A stretch of 64,000 bases of DNA from Bradyrhizobium canariense (GTDB lineage Bacteria > Pseudomonadota > Alphaproteobacteria > Rhizobiales > Xanthobacteraceae): positions 496,001-560,000 of the forward strand of contig NZ_JAFCKJ010000001.1 in assembly GCF_018130465.1 (NCBI RefSeq), in the 5' to 3' direction. Positions 60,489 through 64,000 of the stretch are shown here, in pieces; the stretch's first letter is position 1, and the number at the start of each line of letters is the position of its first letter. The position numbers and the translations under genes are program-made. The notes under the pieces were generated by a model, which was not told where the DNA came from, did not search any database, and saw only the letters and a list, made by a program, of their open reading frames with translations.

Positions 60489-60557
60489 GGGCATGATCCG
60501 GACCCGAGGGGCGCGTTAGCGAAAAGTGTGCAGCGGTTTTCCGAAAAGATCATGCCC
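60489..60557. repeat. intergenic inverted repeat
   Basis: GGGCATGATC (60489-60498) and GATCATGCCC (60548-60557) form a perfect inverse around CGAAAAGTGTGCAGCGGTTT-type sequence. The whole 202-bp gap (60366-60567) otherwise shows no gene. Confidence 0.75.
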
Positions 60558-60567
60558 ATACAATGAG

Positions 60568-61080
60568 CTAGATGTGCCGCTCCTGCTTGAGGCGGTCGAT
60601 CGCGGCGGCCGCCTCGGGCGGCAGCGACTTGAAGCCCATCTGGCCGACCGTCGAGAACAGCGGCCGCAGATGCGAACCGGCGAGAAACGGCGGCTGGTGG
60701 TTGGCCGGCACGATCTGGTCGAACACCAGCACCAGCGTGGTGGCGACGAGGCCGACCCTGATGGCGCCGAGTGCGGCGCCGCCGAGCCGGTCGCCGATGC
60801 CGGCCTCGCGGATCGTCTCGCTCAGCGCCAGCCGGCCGATATATCCAAACAGCATGCCGACCACCACGAAGATGCCGAAGAACCAGATCCAGTTCTGCAG
60901 CATCGGCGAATTCGGATTGCCCGCGACCTGCGGGACGATCAGCGGCATCAGCGCGACGGCGATGGGGGCGGCGAGGAGATAGGCGAGGATCGTCATGGCG
61001 CTGCCGAGCAGGCCGGTCCTGAAACCGAAGCCGATCGCGATTGCGAGCGCCGCATAGACGGTGAGATCGAAACTGTTCAT
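60568..61080 (-). CDS. cvpA: CvpA family membrane protein
   Basis: 170 residues with four membrane segments; opening MNSFDLTVYAALAIAIGFG and the core LGGAALGAIRVGLVATTLVLV are typical. CvpA was named for colicin V production and is linked to purine biosynthesis operons elsewhere, but here no purF neighbour is seen. Divergent from the SDR gene at 61209. Confidence 0.85.
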   Translation of the reverse strand: MNSFDLTVYAALAIAIGFGFRTGLLGSAMTILAYLLAAPIAVALMPLIVPQVAGNPNSPMLQNWIWFFGIFVVVGMLFGYIGRLALSETIREAGIGDRLGGAALGAIRVGLVATTLVLVFDQIVPANHQPPFLAGSHLRPLFSTVGQMGFKSLPPEAAAAIDRLKQERHI

Positions 61081-61208
61081 ATGCGGGAGCCTGCCATGGA
61101 ACGAGTGAACGCAGAACCGATCATTCCGGTTTCAGATCGTTAAAATCGTCTGTATTGATGGCTGCAAGCTCAGGGATCGCGCCCAGGGAAAGCGTCAAGG
61201 AAATTGTC

Positions 61209-61970
61209 ATGTCAGACCTGTTCGACGTCAGTCAGGAAACCATCCTCGTCACAGGTGCGAGCCAGGGCCTGGGGCGGCAATTTGCCAGGGTGTTGGCGGC
61301 GCATGGCGCGGCCGTCGCGCTCGCGGCGCGGCAGACCGACAAGCTGAAGAGCCTGGAAGACGAAATCCGCGGCAAGGGCGGCCGTGCCGCCGCCGTCGCG
61401 CTCGACGTCACCGACACCGCATCGATCGCCAGGGCGGTCGATGCCGCGGAAGCCGCGCTCGGCCCGGTCACGGTGCTGATCAACAATGCCGGCATCGCGA
61501 TCGAAAAGCTCGCGACCGAGCAGACCGAGGCCGATTGGGACGCGGTGATCGGCGCCAATCTCAAGGGCGCCTATTTCCTTGCGACCGAGATCGCGCGCCG
61601 CATGATCGCGCGCAAGCAGGAAGGCAATATCGTCAACATCGCGTCCGTGCTCGGCACCGGCGTGCTGAAGGCGGTGTCGCCTTACGCGATCTCCAAGGCC
61701 GGCATCATCCAGGCGACCAGGGCGATGGCGCTGGAGCTCGCGGGGCAGAACATCCGCATCAACGCGCTGGCACCCGGCTACATCGACACCGAGATGAACC
61801 ATGCGTTCTGGTCGACGCCGCCGGGCGAGCGCCTGACCAAGCGCATCCCGCAGCGCCGCATCGGCGCCGAGTCCGATCTCGACGGCGCGATTTTGCTGCT
61901 GGCCTCGAAGGCCTCGCGGTACATGACGGGGAGCGTGGTGACCGTGGACGGTGGGTTCTTGTTGAATTGA
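61209..61970 (+). CDS. SDR-family oxidoreductase
   Basis: 253 residues, classical SDR: TGASQGLGRQFA loop, INNAGIA, Ser in NIASVLG and the YAISKAG active site (intact Tyr and Lys). The C-terminus is TGSVVTVDGGFLLN. ATG 61209 is chosen; 18 further upstream codons lack a ribosome site. A beta-ketoacyl reductase or related role is likely. Compare the two other SDRs in the window, which lack the YxxxK pair. Confidence 0.9.
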   Translation: MSDLFDVSQETILVTGASQGLGRQFARVLAAHGAAVALAARQTDKLKSLEDEIRGKGGRAAAVALDVTDTASIARAVDAAEAALGPVTVLINNAGIAIEKLATEQTEADWDAVIGANLKGAYFLATEIARRMIARKQEGNIVNIASVLGTGVLKAVSPYAISKAGIIQATRAMALELAGQNIRINALAPGYIDTEMNHAFWSTPPGERLTKRIPQRRIGAESDLDGAILLLASKASRYMTGSVVTVDGGFLLN

Positions 61971-61979
61971 ATCGTGCTG

Positions 61980-62100
61980 CCGTCCCGGCGAAGGCCGGGA
62001 CCCATAACCACAGGATCGAGTTTAGCGAAGATTCGTGGTTATCAGTCTCGTGCTACAACTTCTCCATGGGGTTATGGGTCCCGGCCTTCGCCGGGACGAC
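61980..62100. repeat. inverted repeat, family A copy 3
   Basis: Opens CCGTCCCGGCGAAGGCCGGG and closes CCCGGCCTTCGCCGGGACGAC; related to the copies at 22377 and 27157 with GGACCCATAACC and TATGGGTCC inside. It lies between convergent genes. Confidence 0.8.
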
Positions 62101-62127
62101 GGCGGAGAATGACGCAGCAACTTCACA

Positions 62128-63720
62128 CTACCGCATCTCCGCCCTGATCATATCCGCCGCCTTCTCTCCGATCATGATGGTCGGCGCATTGGTGTTGCCG
62201 CCGATCAGTGTCGGCATGATCGAGGCGTCGACGACGCGCAGACCCTCGACGCCGTGCACCTTCAACGCCGGATCGACCACGGCCATCGCGTCGGTGCCCA
62301 TCTTGCAGGTGCCGACGGGGTGATAGACGGTGTCGACGCGCGCGCGCAGGATGGCGCGGATGTCATCGTCCGTTCTCACATCGGACGTGAACATGTCCTT
62401 CTTCTGCAACGCGCGCATCGCGGGCGTCTCCATCAGCCGTCGCGTGGTCTTGAAGCCCGCGACCATCGTCTCGAGATCCTCCGCCTCACCCAAGAAATTC
62501 GGATCAATCATCGGCGCTGCCAGCGGATCGGCGTTTTTCAGCCAGACGCTGCCACGGCTCTTCGGTCGCAACAGGCAGACATGGCATGAGAAGCCCGCCT
62601 CCTTGTGCTTCTTGCGGCCATGGTCGTCGAGCATCGCGACGATGAAGTGCAGCTGGATGTCGGGCACATCGAGGTCGGCTCGGGTCTTCAGGAAGCCGCC
62701 ACACTCGGCGAAATTGGTGGTCATCAGGCCGCGCCGCTCCCGGCGGTATCGCTGGATGGCGCGGAGCAGGGATGGCAGCCGGCCGATCGACGAGTGGACG
62801 AAGTGCGGATAGTCGGAGGCGTAGACGAACACGAAATCCGGATGATCCTGCAGATTGCGTCCTACGCCCGGCAGGTGATGCACGACGCCGATACCGTGCG
62901 CGGCAAGTGCCTCGCCGTCGCCTATGCCCGACAGCATCAGCAATTGCGGTGACTGGAAGGCGCCGGAGGCGAGGATCACCTCGCGGCGGGCGCGCAGCTG
63001 CTTTGTCTGCTTGCCCTGTACATATTCGATGCCGACCGCGCGCCCACCTTCGAAAAGGATGCGCGTGGCATGCGCCCGCGTCTCGACACGCAGATTCGCG
63101 CGCTTGTCCATGTAGGGTTGCAGATAGGCGCGTGCTGCGCTCCAGCGCTCGCCATGATGCTGCGTCACCTGGTAGCTGCCGAGCCCTTCGTGGTCGTCTT
63201 CATTGAAGTCCTCGCGGATGCGGAACTGCGCCTCGCGGGCGGCCTGATGGAAGACGTCATGGATCGGATTGTCCGAGCGCAGCCTGTTGACATGCAGCGG
63301 GCCGCCCTTGCCGTGATACGCGCCGTCGAAGTCGGTGTTGTTCTCCGAGCGCTTGAAATAGGGCAGCACGTCCGCGTACGACCAGCCGGCATTGCCGAGC
63401 GAGGCCCAGTGGTCGTAATCCCATTTGTTGCCGCGGATGTAGACCATGGCATTGATCGCCGAGGACCCGCCGAGCCCCTTGCCGCGCGGTTGATAGCCGA
63501 TACGGCCGTTCAATCCCTTCTGCGGCACGGTATCGAAGGCCCAGTTCGCGGCCTTGTATGGCAAAGCGAGTCCGAACGGCGTGGTGATCCGCCAATTGTC
63601 GTTCGGCCCCCCGGCATCGAGCAGCGCCACGGATGTCGCCGCATCCTCCGATAGCCGCCCCGCAACCGCGCAGCCGCCCGAGCCCGCGCCCACGACGACG
63701 AAATCGAATGTGTCGGTCAC
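62128..63720 (-). CDS. GMC-family oxidoreductase (choline dehydrogenase-like)
   Basis: 530 residues. The FAD motif is VVVGAGSGGCAVAGRLSE, the first GMC signature is PRGKGLGGSSAINAMVYIRG, the second lies around residue 260 and the active-site His is in HPVGTCKMG. The start is probably GTG 63720 (VTDTFDFVVVG) because GGGGGAAACACCA lies at good distance; an ATG at 63744 lies inside an inverted repeat. Relatives oxidise choline, alkanols or aryl alcohols. Downstream of an aldehyde dehydrogenase gene on the same strand, so alcohol-to-acid conversion is plausible. Confidence 0.88.
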   Translation of the reverse strand: MTDTFDFVVVGAGSGGCAVAGRLSEDAATSVALLDAGGPNDNWRITTPFGLALPYKAANWAFDTVPQKGLNGRIGYQPRGKGLGGSSAINAMVYIRGNKWDYDHWASLGNAGWSYADVLPYFKRSENNTDFDGAYHGKGGPLHVNRLRSDNPIHDVFHQAAREAQFRIREDFNEDDHEGLGSYQVTQHHGERWSAARAYLQPYMDKRANLRVETRAHATRILFEGGRAVGIEYVQGKQTKQLRARREVILASGAFQSPQLLMLSGIGDGEALAAHGIGVVHHLPGVGRNLQDHPDFVFVYASDYPHFVHSSIGRLPSLLRAIQRYRRERRGLMTTNFAECGGFLKTRADLDVPDIQLHFIVAMLDDHGRKKHKEAGFSCHVCLLRPKSRGSVWLKNADPLAAPMIDPNFLGEAEDLETMVAGFKTTRRLMETPAMRALQKKDMFTSDVRTDDDIRAILRARVDTVYHPVGTCKMGTDAMAVVDPALKVHGVEGLRVVDASIMPTLIGGNTNAPTIMIGEKAADMIRAEMR

Positions 63721-63737
63721 TGGTGTTTCCCCCGTTA

Positions 63738-63812
63738 TCGTCATTCCGGGGTGATGCGGAGCATCGAACCCGGAATCTCGAGGTTCCGGGTTCGCTTCGC
63801 GCCCCGGAACGA
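63738..63812. repeat. intergenic inverted repeat
   Basis: TCGTCATTCCGGGG on the left and CCCCGGAACGA on the right pair imperfectly, with AACCCGGAA/TTCCGGGTT nested inside. It overlaps the false ATG of the GMC gene. Confidence 0.7.
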
Positions 63813-63818
63813 CCACCC

Positions 63819-64000
63819 CTACGACATGAACCGCATCAACTTCTCCAGCCGCGCGATCTTGCCGCCATAGGGTGGATAAAGATCTGCGAGGCGGTTGAAC
63901 TTGGAGCGATAAAACACCGGCTTCAGCTTGCTGAACGTGCGAAAACCCCATTCGCCGTGATAGGCGCCGGTGCCGGATGCGCCGACGCCGCCCATCGGCT
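63819..64000 (-). CDS. aldehyde dehydrogenase, C-terminal fragment (coniferyl-aldehyde type)
   Basis: The window holds only the last 60 or so codons, ending in a TAG at 63819-63821. They read PMGGVGASGTGAYHGEWGF, then RTFSKLKPVFYRSKFN and a tail ending RLEKLMRFMS. The GGVGASGTGAYHG motif is the C-terminal signature of coniferyl aldehyde dehydrogenase-type enzymes. The rest of the gene lies beyond the window edge. It is in the same direction as the GMC oxidoreductase. Confidence 0.85.
   Translation of the reverse strand, partial: PMGGVGASGTGAYHGEWGFRTFSKLKPVFYRSKFNRLADLYPPYGGKIARLEKLMRFMS

Overview
The window is a chromosomal segment of high-GC alphaproteobacterial DNA, most likely Bradyrhizobium or a close relative. 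Three things suggest this. Gene content is rich in ABC importers, acyl-CoA enzymes and small-molecule hydrolases. An MbfA-type ferritin/iron exporter gene sits behind a palindrome that looks like an iron control element. The intergenic gaps are filled with long inverted repeats. No tRNA, rRNA, CRISPR array, IS element, prophage or symbiosis gene was seen. The assignment rests on recognising protein families, not on database searches.

Layout. 0.1-2.4 kb (minus strand): a two-gene ABC exporter. 2.6-9.5 kb (plus): a livHMGF-type importer operon that also holds a long-chain acyl-CoA synthetase and a periplasmic binding protein. 9.7-22.3 kb: a surface-adhesion block. It contains an LprI-like secreted protein, a LapG-like periplasmic cysteine protease (minus), a 617-bp AT-richer divergent control region, a giant type I-secreted adhesin of about 2565 residues, and a CHASE2 adenylate cyclase. 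22.5-31.9 kb: two divergent paralogous peptide-type binding proteins and a Dpp/Opp-type transporter whose operon encloses an AtzG-like small subunit and an amidase. 32.0-35.6 kb: a GlsB-type membrane protein and a type I secretion ATPase/adaptor pair. 35.7-39.3 kb: AMP nucleosidase, a DUF1488 protein and a GT-C-like membrane glycosyltransferase in lower-GC DNA.

The right part (39.3-64 kb) is a patchwork of catabolic and stress genes. These are an alcohol dehydrogenase, an AidB-like acyl-CoA dehydrogenase, three SDRs (two lacking the canonical Tyr/Lys pair), an enoyl-CoA hydratase relative, GNAT and DUF1127 proteins, a GcvA-type LysR regulator, an MHS-family symporter, a Rieske ferredoxin coupled to two amidohydrolases, CinA-like and NTF2-like proteins, a second amidase, MbfA, an epoxide-hydrolase-like protein, two paralogous MBL hydrolases, a GST, a fumarylacetoacetate-hydrolase-family protein, DUF3775, CvpA, a GMC oxidoreductase and the 3' end of a coniferyl-aldehyde-type dehydrogenase.

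The most interesting systems are three. First, the adhesin, with its LapG-like protease, a structured leader and a neighbouring cAMP-type cyclase where a c-di-GMP receptor would be expected. Second, the importer operon with a built-in AtzE/AtzG-like amidase. Third, the mbfA promoter, whose -10 element is overlapped by a near-perfect Irr-type palindrome.
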